A stretch of 64,000 nt of DNA. Source: Palsa-504 sp963839095 (lineage in GTDB: Bacteria; Actinomycetota; Actinomycetes; Streptosporangiales; Streptosporangiaceae). A program made the position numbers and the translations under genes. Numbering within the stretch: the stretch's first letter is position 1; each line of letters opens with the position of its first letter. Shown piece by piece: positions 43,888 through 55,158 of this stretch. The notes below the pieces were generated by a model. The model was not told the DNA's origin. It did not search any database and saw only the letters and a program-made list of their open reading frames with translations. The DNA is taken from NCBI GenBank assembly GCA_963839095.1, contig CAWIUF010000052.1:1-64000 (forward strand). The letters run 5' to 3'.

Positions 43888-44549
43888 CAGTGCTCGCCTC
43901 CGCGCGCCGCGAAGGACGCGGCGATCCGGTCCAGATCACTTTCCCTGGCCACCACGTGCAGCACGTCCCCCTCTTGCAGGACCGAGCCGGGCTCGGGCAC
44001 GAAGGCCTGGCCGAGCCGGTCGACGAAGGCCACCCGGGTCATCGTGTTGGCCTCGAGCGACTTGACCTGCTCGCCGATCCACGCCGGGGAGAACGCCACC
44101 TCGGCCAGGACGATCTTGCCGGTCGGATCCCGCCACAGCGGCTCGCCGCCCTCGGGGAGCAGCTTGCGCAGCATCTGGTCGGCGGTCCAGCGTACGGTGG
44201 CCACCGTGGGAATGCCGAGGCGCTCGTAGACTTCGGCCCGGCGCGGGTCGTAGATCCGCGCCGCCACCCGGACGACGCCGAACGTCTCCCGGGCGACCCG
44301 GGCCGCGATGATGTTGGAGTTGTCGCCGCTGCTGACGGCGGCGAAGGCATCCGCGCGCTCGATGCCCGCCTGGGTGAGCACGGCCCGGTCGAAGCCGATC
44401 CCGGTGACACGATCGCCCTTGAACGCCGAGCGGAGCCGGCGGAACGCTTCCGGGTCCCGGTCGATGACCGCGACAGTATTATCTCGGTCTTCGAGGATGT
44501 GGGCTAGCGTCGAGCCGACCCTCCCGCATCCCATGATTACGATGTGCAC
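43887..44549 (-). CDS. TrkA-family potassium channel/transporter regulatory protein (first of pair)
   Basis: 220 residues. HIVIMGCGRVGSTLAHILED has the GxGxxG nucleotide loop and VIDRDPEAFRRL follows. The middle contains SSGDNSNIIAARVARETF, and the RCK_C domain has EANTMTRVAFVDRLGQAFVPEPGSVLQEGD (key residues). The GTG at 44549 has GGAGG six bases upstream. It is coupled to the second TrkA gene by a TGATG overlap, so the two probably form a mixed dimer. Confidence 0.93.
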   Translation of the reverse strand: MHIVIMGCGRVGSTLAHILEDRDNTVAVIDRDPEAFRRLRSAFKGDRVTGIGFDRAVLTQAGIERADAFAAVSSGDNSNIIAARVARETFGVVRVAARIYDPRRAEVYERLGIPTVATVRWTADQMLRKLLPEGGEPLWRDPTGKIVLAEVAFSPAWIGEQVKSLEANTMTRVAFVDRLGQAFVPEPGSVLQEGDVLHVVARESDLDRIAASFAARGGEH

Positions 44550-44674
44550 GACCGTCCTCCACGATGAGCAGGTTCCCCGAGCAACACCACACCAGCACCA
44601 CAAAGGTATGCCCTCACTCGGCATCCTCTCCCGCCTGGAGGCGGGTGATTTCACCTCAGCTGCGAAGGATTGCA

Positions 44675-46024
44675 TTGCCAGAGAATTTTCAGGCCGGCCA
44701 GGTCGTCCAGGTGACGATCACGGACGTGGCTCATGGCGGCTGGTGTGTCGCCCATCCCGAGGGCAGGCCGGTGGTATTTGTCCGGCACGCGCTGCCGGGC
44801 GAGACCGTCCTGGCCCGGATCACCGAGGTCACGTCGCGGCTGGCGCGGGCCGAGGCGGTGGAGGTCCTCACCCCCTCACCGGACCGGGTCGAGCCGCCCT
44901 GCCGGTACGCGGGCCCCGGCGCCTGCGGCGGCTGCGACTGGCAGCACGCCACGCTGCCCGCTCAGCGGGAGCTCAAGGCGGCCGTGATCCGGCAGCAGCT
45001 CAAGCGGCTGGCGGGCCTGGACCGCGAGGTCACGGTCGAGGCGCTGCCCGGTGATGAGGGGCCCGGCGATGAGGGGCCCAGGGGAGAAGGGGCCGGAGAC
45101 GGGAAGCCGGCCGCGGGGCTGGGCTGGCGGACGCGGGTGCAGTACGCGGTGCGGCCGGACGGCGTGGCCGGGCTGCGCGGGCACCGCTCGCACGACGTCG
45201 TCCCCATCGACCAGTGCCTGATCGCCCATCCGGCCATCAATGATCTCGGCCTCACCGCCCGCCGCTGGCCCGGGACGGCCTCGGTGGAGGCGCTGGTGGC
45301 GGCCGGCTCGGGGGAGCGGGCCGTGATCGTCACCGCGAAGGGCTCCGTCCCGCCCGACGCCGCCCCGGAGGCGGATGCCGTGCTGCGCCGCACCGGCGCC
45401 GCCGGCCGCGGCCTGACCCCGCTCCGCGGCCGGCCCTACCTGACCCAGCACGCCGCCGGCCAGGACTGGCGGGTCAGCGCGAGCGCGTTCTGGCAGGTGC
45501 ATCCCGGCGCGGCCGACGTGCTGACCGCTGCGGTGCTGGCCGCGCTCGAGCCACGGCCCGGCGACACGGCGCTCGACCTGTACTGCGGCGCGGGGCTGTT
45601 CGCGGGGGCGCTCGCCCCGGCGGTCGGCGCCGCCGGGTCCGTGACGGGCGTGGAGTCGGACCACGCCGCGGTCCGGGATGCCCGGCACAACCTGCGGCCG
45701 TGGCCCTGGGCGCGGGTGCACCGCGGCGACGTCGCCGCGGTCCTGCGCCGTGACCACCCCGGAGCCAGGCTGGTGGTAGCCGACCCGCCGCGCGCCGGGC
45801 TGGCCCGTGAGGTCATCGAGTACCTCGGTTCCGACCGGCGCGGCCCGGACGGGCAGCGGGCGGACCGGTTCGCCTACGTCTCATGCGACCCGGCCACCAT
45901 GGCCCGCGACATCGGGCTGCTCGTGGCCCGCGGCTGGGCGCTCGCCGGCCTGCGCGCGTTCGACGCGTTCCCGATGACCCATCACGTCGAGTGCGTCGCC
46001 ACCCTGCTCGCCGGCCCAGCCTGA
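44675..46024 (+). CDS. Class I SAM-dependent RNA (uracil-5-) methyltransferase, TrmA/RumA type
   Basis: 449 residues. A TRAM domain (AGQVVQVTITDVAHGGWCVA) is followed by a 4Fe-4S cysteine set (PCRYAGPGACGGCDWQHA), then the methyltransferase domain with LDLYCGAGLFAGALA as the SAM motif, VVADPPRAGLA, and the catalytic cysteine in FAYVSCDPATMARDI. A general-base glutamate is in HHVECVATL. It should methylate a uridine in rRNA or tRNA. The TTG start has GAAGGA five bases upstream. A charged low-complexity insert (GDEGPGDEGPRGEGAGDG) near residue 130 contains a repeated GATGAGGGGCCC unit. Confidence 0.92.
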   Translation: MPENFQAGQVVQVTITDVAHGGWCVAHPEGRPVVFVRHALPGETVLARITEVTSRLARAEAVEVLTPSPDRVEPPCRYAGPGACGGCDWQHATLPAQRELKAAVIRQQLKRLAGLDREVTVEALPGDEGPGDEGPRGEGAGDGKPAAGLGWRTRVQYAVRPDGVAGLRGHRSHDVVPIDQCLIAHPAINDLGLTARRWPGTASVEALVAAGSGERAVIVTAKGSVPPDAAPEADAVLRRTGAAGRGLTPLRGRPYLTQHAAGQDWRVSASAFWQVHPGAADVLTAAVLAALEPRPGDTALDLYCGAGLFAGALAPAVGAAGSVTGVESDHAAVRDARHNLRPWPWARVHRGDVAAVLRRDHPGARLVVADPPRAGLAREVIEYLGSDRRGPDGQRADRFAYVSCDPATMARDIGLLVARGWALAGLRAFDAFPMTHHVECVATLLAGPA

Positions 46025-46088
46025 CCGCCGGCCCGGCGCTGGCTTCCCGTGCGGGCGGCCCGGCGGAAAGGATCCGCGGGTGCGTGAG

Positions 46089-46349
46089 CTACGGCTTAGC
46101 CGCCGCCTCGCCGCCGCCCGTCCCGGTGACGTAGTAACCGAGGCCGGGGATGCGGGTCAGCAGGCCCTCGTCTTCCAGCGTCCGCAGCGCCTTGGCGCAG
46201 GTCTGCCGGGCATGCCCGTACTGCTGGCTCAGCGTGGTGATGGACGGCGTCGGCATGCCCGGGGCCAGTGTTCCCTCGGCTATCTCCCGGCGCATCCGCG
46301 CGGCCAGTCGCACATAGGCTCTTGGGTCCGATTCGTCACCTATCGACAC
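46089..46349 (-). CDS. Small GntR-family winged-helix regulator
   Basis: 86 residues, only the DNA-binding domain of the GntR family: AYVRLAARMRREIAEGTLAPG, then SITTLSQQYGHARQTCAKALRTLEDEGLL and a wing RIPGLGYYVTG. There is no effector domain, which is common among short actinobacterial GntR proteins. The start is GTG at 46349. A perfect 22-bp palindrome lies 15 bp upstream of it, probably its own operator. Confidence 0.88.
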   Translation of the reverse strand: MSIGDESDPRAYVRLAARMRREIAEGTLAPGMPTPSITTLSQQYGHARQTCAKALRTLEDEGLLTRIPGLGYYVTGTGGGEAAAKP

Positions 46350-46363
46350 CCTCGTACCATACT

Positions 46364-46385
46364 CGATTGGCAATATTGCCAATCG
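46364..46385. promoter_or_regulatory. Perfect 22-bp palindrome, probable GntR operator
   Basis: The half-site CGATTGGCAAT is followed at once by its exact complement, with no spacer. It lies between the GntR gene (-) and the LLM oxidoreductase gene (+), about 80 bp before the latter, so it could control both. The inner core is TTGGCAATATTGCCAA. Confidence 0.75.
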
Positions 46386-46466
46386 CAACGCTTCGACACT
46401 AGTCGAGATTAGACGAGGGATCCGGGCGAGGAAACCCTGAGATCCCTGGCTGGCAAGATAGAGGTC

Positions 46467-47396
46467 ATGAAATTCCGGATCTTCACCGAGCCGCAGCAGG
46501 GCGCCAGCTATCAGACGCTGCGGGCGGTGGCGCTGGCCGCCGAGGAACTGGGCTTCGACGCCTTCTTCCGGTCCGATCACTTCCTGGCCATGGGCACCGA
46601 CGGCCTGCCCGGGCCGACGGACGCGTGGGCCACGCTGGCCGGCCTGGCCGTGGAGACCAGCCGCATCCGCCTCGGGACGCTGATGAGCGCGGCGACATTC
46701 CGGCTGCCCGGCCCGCTCGCGATCACCGTGGCGCAGGTCGACCAGATGAGCGGCGGCCGGGTGGAACTCGGCCTCGGCGCCGGCTGGTTCGAGGGCGAGC
46801 ACACGGCCTACGGCATCCCGTTCCCGTCCCTCGGCGAGCGCTTCGAGCGGTTCGAGGAGCAGCTGGAGATCATCACCGGGCTGTGGGGGACCGCGGACGG
46901 CGAGACGTTCTCCTTCGCCGGAACGCACTACCAGCTGGCCGACTCGCCCGCGCTGCCCCGGCCGGTCCAGCGCCCGCGGCCGCCGGTCCTGGTGGGCGGC
47001 AACGGGGCCCGCCGCACGCCGCGGCTCGCAGCCAGGTTCGCCGACGAGTTCAACGTGGCGTTCCGCACCGTGGCGGACACGGCGGCCGCGTTCGCGCGCG
47101 CCCGGGAGGCCTGCGAGGCGGCCGGGCGTGACCCCGCGTCCCTGATCTGCTCGGTGGCCCACACCGTGTGCTGCGGGAAGGACGAGGCCGAGTTCCGCCG
47201 CCGGGCCGCCGCGATCGGCCGGGAACCGGACGCCCTGCGCGCCATCGGGGTCACCGGCACGCCGGACGAGGTGGCGGCCAAGATCGGCGGGTACGCCGAG
47301 ATCGGCGCCGAGCGCGTCTACCTCCAGGTGCTCGACCTGAGCGACCTCGACCACCTGGCGCTGATCGCCTCGGACGTGGTGCCGACAATCAGCTGA
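46467..47396 (+). CDS. LLM-class F420-dependent oxidoreductase
   Basis: 309 residues with the luciferase-like TIM-barrel pattern: LGFDAFFRSDHFLAM, TSRIRLGTLMSAATFRLPGP, QVDQMSGGRVELGLGAGWFEGEH, FERFEEQLEIITGLW and PPVLVGGNGARRTPRLAARFADEFN. This is the subgroup named TIGR03560-like in actinobacteria, expected to use coenzyme F420. Substrate unknown. The neighbouring GntR gene and shared palindrome suggest regulated expression. It ends 8 bases inside the convergent isocitrate-lyase-family gene. Confidence 0.9.
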   Translation: MKFRIFTEPQQGASYQTLRAVALAAEELGFDAFFRSDHFLAMGTDGLPGPTDAWATLAGLAVETSRIRLGTLMSAATFRLPGPLAITVAQVDQMSGGRVELGLGAGWFEGEHTAYGIPFPSLGERFERFEEQLEIITGLWGTADGETFSFAGTHYQLADSPALPRPVQRPRPPVLVGGNGARRTPRLAARFADEFNVAFRTVADTAAAFARAREACEAAGRDPASLICSVAHTVCCGKDEAEFRRRAAAIGREPDALRAIGVTGTPDEVAAKIGGYAEIGAERVYLQVLDLSDLDHLALIASDVVPTIS

Positions 47397-48210
47397 AGGC
47401 GCGCCGGGCCGCGGCGGCGCCGGCCGCACTGCCCGCCCGGAAGCCGTACGTCCCCTGCTCGCGCAGTTCGGTCGCGGCGCTGACCACCGCCCCGATCGCG
47501 GCGAACGCGAACGCGCCGCCGACCGAGATCCGGCTCACCCCGGCCCGGGCGAGCTCGGCCACCGGCGGCACGCCCTCCAGGGCCAGGACGTTGACCGGCC
47601 GGTCGACCTCGCGGATCACCTGGCTGATGTCCTCCAGGCGGCGCAGCCCGGGCGCGTAGAGGACGTCGGCCCCGGCCTCCTGGAACGCCTGCAGCCGGGC
47701 GATCGTGTCGGCCAGGTCCGGGCGGCCGTGCAGGTAGTTCTCGGCGCGGGCGGTGAGCACCAGCCGCCCGGGTCCGGCGTGCGCGGCCGCGGCCGCCGCC
47801 GCGACCCGCTCGGCGGCCAGCCCGAGGTCGTAGATGGGGTCGTCCGCCCGGCCGGTGGAGTCCTCGACCGAGGCGCCCGCCAGCCCGACCTCGATCGCCA
47901 TGCCCATGGTCTCGGCCACGCCGGACGGGTCGTCCGCGAAGCCGTTCTCCAGGTCGGCCGAGACCGGCAGGTCCGTCGCGGCGACGATGACCGCGGAGTG
48001 CACGATGGCCTCGTCCCGGCTCACCGAGCCGTCGTTGCGGCCCAAGGTGGCCGCGAAGCCCGAACTCGTGGTGGCCAGGGCCTCGAACCCGAGCGACGCG
48101 AGCAGCCTGGCCGAGCCCAGATCCCAGGGGTTCGGCATCAGGAGCGGCTCGCCCGCCCGGTGCATGGCCAGGAATCGCTGTGCTTTATCCGCCTGTGTCG
48201 TCATCCTCAC
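47389..48210 (-). CDS. Isocitrate lyase/PEP mutase-family protein
   Basis: 273 residues of the phosphoenolpyruvate mutase superfamily: LLMPNPWDLGSARLLASLGFEAL, TTSSGFAATLGRNDG, PVSADLENGFADDP, GLAGASVEDST and LTARAENYLHGRPDL. The KKCGH-type catalytic cysteine loop of isocitrate lyase is absent, so it is more likely an oxaloacetate decarboxylase-like, methylisocitrate lyase-like or carboxyphosphonoenolpyruvate-type enzyme. The substrate is not known. ATG at 48210; the 192-bp gap to the divergent next gene holds nothing recognisable besides probable promoters. Confidence 0.87.
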   Translation of the reverse strand: MRMTTQADKAQRFLAMHRAGEPLLMPNPWDLGSARLLASLGFEALATTSSGFAATLGRNDGSVSRDEAIVHSAVIVAATDLPVSADLENGFADDPSGVAETMGMAIEVGLAGASVEDSTGRADDPIYDLGLAAERVAAAAAAAHAGPGRLVLTARAENYLHGRPDLADTIARLQAFQEAGADVLYAPGLRRLEDISQVIREVDRPVNVLALEGVPPVAELARAGVSRISVGGAFAFAAIGAVVSAATELREQGTYGFRAGSAAGAAAARRAFS

Positions 48211-48402
48211 AACGTATCTCCCGTCACAGAGAAGAGCGGGGATCTGTGTCCGTCATTGGCGAAATGCCAGCTCATGGGCCTAAGGTCGCTCGTTTCCTAT
48301 TTCGTCTTTCCGTCGTGTCGTCACGCTCCGGAACTGAGGTCGTAATGGTTACAGCTAGCCATTCGGCTTGCGGGCCGGTAACCGCGATGCGATCGTTGAC
48401 CA

Positions 48403-50424
48403 GTGCGCTCCCATGCCACTGCCACCAGGAGGATGCGTCTCGTCCTCTTCCTGGCGGTTGCGGCTGCCACGACGGTGGTGGCGGGCGCCCTCCTCATGGC
48501 GGCGAGTGTCGTCCTGCGGCACGTCAGCAAGCACCCGCCGGTCCCGCCGGCCCACCTGGCCCGGATAGGCCTGTACGTGATCGCGGCCGGAATCGCGTTC
48601 GGCTTGGTGGTCTTGGTGCTTTTCGCGATCGGCCGGCTCGGGAGATCCGGACGGTCCAAGCTGGAGGCGACTGTGCCCGGAGATCGTCAGGAAACGCCCC
48701 GCCCGGAGCCGCACGGGCACGGCCGGCCGTCCGGGCACGGCGCACCGCGTTCCTCCCGGCGGCCGGTGAACCCGACCAACGTATACACCCCGGGCGGCCT
48801 GATCGACGTGCCGAGGGACGGCCCCGCCCCCGGTGCGCCCGGCGGCCCGCCCATCCCGGAGATCCTGCGCACGGCCGGCCCTGTCCCGAACGGCCCCCTG
48901 CCGGGCGGCCCGGTTCCAGGAGGCTCCGTTCCCGGCGGCCCCGGCCCGGTCAACCCTGGTCCCGGCGGCCCCGGCCCGGGCGGCCCGCCCGGCGGGCGAG
49001 GCCAGGACTGGCCGCCACCTGGCCGGGCCGGATCCCCGCCGCCGCGTCCCGGCTACCAGCCCGGGATGAACCCGCCGAATCCAGGCCGGGCACCATACGG
49101 ACCGGGCGGCGCGCCGGGACCGTCCCGCGATCACGTGCGCCAGCGGGAAGCGCCGCGACACGGCCAGCCGATGCCAGGCCAGCCGATGCCCGGGCAGTCC
49201 ATGCCGGGCCAGCCGATGCCGGGGCAGTCCATGCCGGGCCAGCCCGATGCCGGGCACAGCCGATGCCGGGCCAGCCCATGTCAGGCCCGCCGATGCCCGG
49301 TCAGTCCATGCCGGGCCGCCAGGGCATGCCGCGTCCTGAGCCGGGCATGCCGCGTCCCGAGTCCATGCCCGGCGCGGGCGTGCCGCCCCGCGGCGCCCCG
49401 CCGCACCAGCCGCAGGCGCCCCGGCCCGGCCCGGGCGGCCCGATGCGCGACTCCGGCTTGTTCCGCGACGGCGTGCCGCGCGAGGGAATGGGACCCGGCA
49501 GGCCCCGGCGGTCCCGGCCGTCCAGGCGGCGGCCCGTTGCCGCCCCGTGATCCGGCCTACCCGCCCCCGCCCGGCCCCGGCCACGGTGCCGGTTACGCCC
49601 CCGGACCGGGGCCAGGACCAGGCCCGGGCCCAAGACCGGGCCCAGGTCAAGGGCCCGGCCCGGTTCCCGGCCCGGGGCCACGTCAGGGTGGCGGCCCGGG
49701 ACGGCACGCGCGCGGTCCCGGCTACGACGCCGCGGGCGGCCGCGGGCCCGGAGCGCCCCGCCCGGAACCGAGTGGATCTGCCGGTGAGTTCGACGGCGGG
49801 TACGCGAAGGTCATCCGCGCGTCCGACAGCCCGGTCCGCCCGGCGCGGCGCCCAGGTCCCGGCCGGCCGCCGGGGGAGGTGCCCGCCGACGTGTTCGTCT
49901 ACCGCGACACCGAGGACCAGCCCGCTGACGCCGGGCGAAGGCCGCCTGGCCCGGACGACCCGTCCTACTGGTACGACCTGGCCGCGGCCGGCCCGGCCGA
50001 GGAGACTCCGCCGGTTCCGGAGGAGACCAGGGGCCCGTTCGAGCCGCTCGTGTCGTCCGGTACGGTCCGCGGTTCGGCCGCCGACCCGGCCGGTGCCCCG
50101 GAGGCCGCGGCGCCCGCCGAAGGCCAGCCGGGAGACCCGGTTCAGGCTCAGGCCCGCAAGCTCGAGCAGATCAAGGACCTGTACCTGACCGCGGAGGCCA
50201 TCGGCGAGACCAACGTCGACAAGCACTTCGATCAGCTGCTGGCCCAGCAGCGCGAGCTCATCAGCGATTACTTCAAGCAGTCGCCCGCGGCGCCGGGGCA
50301 TGACCCCGGCAGTGAGGCCGAGGGCAACCCGGGTATCCCCGAGCAGGCCGCGGGCGGCTCAGGTTTTCCGGCCGATCCCGCCGAGAGCACGCGCGTCACC
50401 GCGGACCAGCCCCGCGTATGGTGA
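48403..50424 (+). pseudogene. Two-helix membrane protein with long Pro/Gly-rich tail; reading frame shifts twice
   Basis: Two N-terminal hydrophobic helices (LVLFLAVAAATTVVAGALLMA and IGLYVIAAGIAFGLVVLVLF) are followed by about 450 residues of Pro/Gly-rich sequence, including a QPMPG tandem repeat. The C-terminal helical segment is conserved-looking: ARKLEQIKDLYLTAEAIGET and VDKHFDQLLAQQRELISDYF. Between about 49245 and 49500 the open frame turns Cys/Arg-rich, while the next frame keeps the expected character (PMPGQSMPGRQGMPRPEPG and then MRDSGLFRDGVPREGMGPG). An added C at 49243-49245 and a loss near 49500 explain this. The function is unknown. ATG at 48433 is an alternative start. Confidence 0.75.
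49165..49315 (+). repeat. 15-bp tandem repeat encoding QPMPG
   Basis: About nine or ten units of consensus CAGCCGATGCCGGGC, alternating with CAGTCCATGCCGGGC (QSMPG). The first frame change of this gene lies in the unit with CAGCCCGATG. Slippage in the repeat, true or during assembly, would change the frame. Confidence 0.8.
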
Positions 50425-51234
50425 CGGAGGACGGGCAGGCGCTGGTCATCGCGATGCTCGGCCTGGGGGAGGCCGGTTCGGCCATCGCGGGTGACCTGAC
50501 CGCGGCGCGGGTGCGGGTCCGCGGCTACGACCCCGCGGTAACCGCGGGCGAGCCGGTCACCGGCACCGGGAGCGAAGCCGAGGCGGCGCAGGGAGCGCAC
50601 CTGGTGCTGAGCGTCAACAGCGCCAAGGCGGCGGTGGACGCGTTCAAGGCCGGCCTGCCCGGTCTGCTGGACGGCGGCCGCCCGCGGCCGGACGTGGTGT
50701 GGGCCGACCTGAACACCGCCTCCCCGGGGGTCAAACGGCAGCTGGCCGGCCTGGCGGAAGAAGCGGGCGTGCCGTTCGCCGACGTTGCGATGATGGCCCC
50801 GGTGCCCGGACGCGGCCTGCGCGTCCCGATGCTGGCCAGCGGCGACCGGCGCCGCCCGCTATGCCGCCCTGCTCACGCCCCTGGGCGCCGGCATCGAGGT
50901 GCTCGACGGGCCGGCCGGGCTCGCGGCCAGCAAGAAGCTCTTGCGCAGCGTGTTCTACAAGGGCATGGCGGCGTCGATCACCGAGGCCCTGGACGCCGCC
51001 CGCGCCGCGGGCGACGAGGCGTGGCTGCGTGAGCACATCGCCGCCGAGCTCGCCGCCATGGACCCCGCCGCCCTGGACCGGATCACCCGCGGCACCCGCC
51101 AGCACGCGGTCCGCCGGGCCGCGGAGATGGAGGCGGCCGCGAGCATGCTCACCGAGCTCGGCGTGCCGCCGCTGATGGCCGACGCCAGCCGGGCCCTGCA
51201 CGAGCGCCTGACGGACAGCGAAACCGCTAGGTGA
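50418..51234 (+). pseudogene. NAD(P)-binding dehydrogenase, 6-phosphogluconate/hydroxyisobutyrate dehydrogenase-like with DUF1932 domain, frame broken once
   Basis: The N-terminal Rossmann domain is seen in AMLGLGEAGSAIAGDLTAAR and LVLSVNSAKAAVDAF, then DLNTASPGVKRQLAGL and PFADVAMMAPVPGRGLRVP. The frame breaks near 50845 and continues as TGAARYAALLTPLGAGIEVL and GPAGLAASKKLLRSVFYKGM to 51234. That second part is the DUF1932 helical domain with the catalytic-type lysine motif. The restored length is about 271 residues. The ATG overlaps the previous stop (ATGGTGA). The substrate is unknown. Confidence 0.83.
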
Positions 51235-52066
51235 GCGATGTGAGCGCCTCGGCCAGCGGCTGGAGCGAGCCGGGCTTGGCGTGGTGCGGAAGGTTGACGA
51301 TGACCAGGTCGACGCCCGCGTCGCGGTAGCCCGCCACGGCCGCCAGAAGAGGATCGAACCCCGCGTCCGGGTCGACGCGCACGTTGACCGAACACGTGAT
51401 CTCGTTCACGTCCCGGCCGATCGCCGCGCAGTGGCCCGCGAGGACCTCCTTCAGCTCGAGCCAGTCCTGCGGGTCCGCCACGATGGCGTTCCACTGCTGG
51501 GCCCAGCGCGCCACCGTGCGCAGCGTGCGCTGCTTGCCGCGGCCGCCGATGGTGACCGGCGGGTGCGGCCGCTGGACCGGCTTCGGCTCGCACCGCGCGT
51601 CCGTCAGCTTGACGTACTGCCCGGTCAGGGTCGTGGTGGCCTGGCTCAGCAGGCGGACGATGGCCTCGGTGCCCTCGTCGAAGCGGTCGAACCGCTCGCG
51701 CAGCGGCGGCAGGTCGATGCCGTAGGCGTCGCATTCCAGCTGATTCCACCCGGCGCCCAGCCCGATCTCCAGCCGACCGCCGGAGATGATGTCCACCGTC
51801 GCCGCCATGTTCGCCAGCACCGCCGGGTGCCGGTAGATCATCCCGGTCACCTGGCTGCCCAGCCGGATCCGGCGGGTGGCCTGGGCCATCGCGGCCAGCA
51901 TCGTCCAGGCCTCGAAGCAGGGGCCGGTCAGGTCGCCGGTCAGCGGGTAGAAGTGGTCCCAGTTCCACGCCGACTCGAACAGCGGGATCTCGTCCGCCGC
52001 GACCCACACGTCACGGAGTTCCTCCCACGTCTGGTGCTCGGGCCTGGTCTTGATCGCGAAGCGCAT
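51227..52066 (-). CDS. LLM-class F420-dependent oxidoreductase
   Basis: 279 residues with ESAWNWDHFYPLTGDLTGPCFEAWTML (key residues WNWDHFYPL), RRIRLGSQVTGMIYRHPAVLANMAATVDIISGGRLEIGLGAGWNQLECDAYG (in parts), RFDEGTEAIVRLLS and PPVTIGGRGKQRTLRTVARWAQQWN. This is the luciferase-like family predicted to use F420, a different subgroup from the one at 46467. Substrate unknown. It is convergent with the dehydrogenase gene (8-base overlap) and divergent from aconitase across a 354-bp regulatory gap. Confidence 0.9.
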   Translation of the reverse strand: MRFAIKTRPEHQTWEELRDVWVAADEIPLFESAWNWDHFYPLTGDLTGPCFEAWTMLAAMAQATRRIRLGSQVTGMIYRHPAVLANMAATVDIISGGRLEIGLGAGWNQLECDAYGIDLPPLRERFDRFDEGTEAIVRLLSQATTTLTGQYVKLTDARCEPKPVQRPHPPVTIGGRGKQRTLRTVARWAQQWNAIVADPQDWLELKEVLAGHCAAIGRDVNEITCSVNVRVDPDAGFDPLLAAVAGYRDAGVDLVIVNLPHHAKPGSLQPLAEALTSLT

Positions 52067-52194
52067 GGGGTGACGTCCTAATGGGTCTCGTGGCCAGATC
52101 TCGCGGCTCCGGCAGCTGCCCGGATATCGGCGGTCCGAGCGCCATCGTACTGAGCCCCCGCGAACCGGTTCCGTGAGAGCGGTTCTCTACGGCA

Positions 52195-52262
52195 TCTATG
52201 CCGCACAGAGTCACTTCCACCTGGATCGTCTATGCCGCACGGAGTCACTGTCACCTGGATCG
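52195..52262. repeat. 34-bp tandem direct repeat upstream of aconitase
   Basis: Two units start at 52195 and 52229. Both read TCTATGCCGCAC, then [A/G]GAGTCACT, two variable bases and CACCTGGATCGT, with three mismatches in 34. They lie in the 354-bp gap between the LLM gene and aconitase, 50 bp before the operator dyads. The role is unknown; a duplicated protein-binding site is possible. Confidence 0.75.
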
Positions 52263-52307
52263 TGGAGCCGCTTGCACCTCGGTGAGCGACCCTGCCCAGC
52301 CCAAAGT

Positions 52308-52363
52308 ATCTTGACATCAAGATGTTTTCTCAGTACCCTCGATAAGTAGCTTGATATCGAGAT
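52308..52363 (+). promoter_or_regulatory. Aconitase promoter with two operator-like dyads
   Basis: TTGACA (52311-52316) and TACCCT (52334-52339) are 17 bp apart, a good vegetative promoter. ATCTTGACATCAAGAT (52308-52323) is a dyad covering the -35 box. AGCTTGATATCGAGAT (52348-52363) is a degenerate copy just past the start site. The centres are 40 bp apart. This arrangement suggests repression by a dimeric (MarR-like) regulator. Aconitase starts at 52421 after AAGGAGG. Confidence 0.65.
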
Positions 52364-52420
52364 ACTGTAAGTTGGTCACAGCGCGGGACCGCACGGTCAG
52401 AGCAAGGAGGCTCAGCAACG

Positions 52421-55123
<2,703 letters not shown>

Positions 55124-55158
55124 GGGCCGGACGATAACGGACGCCGACGCGCCCCGCC

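Noticed and set aside
49165..49315. CRISPR-like array from the regular repeats
   Set aside because: The repeats are contiguous 15-bp coding units without spacers and encode QPMPG.
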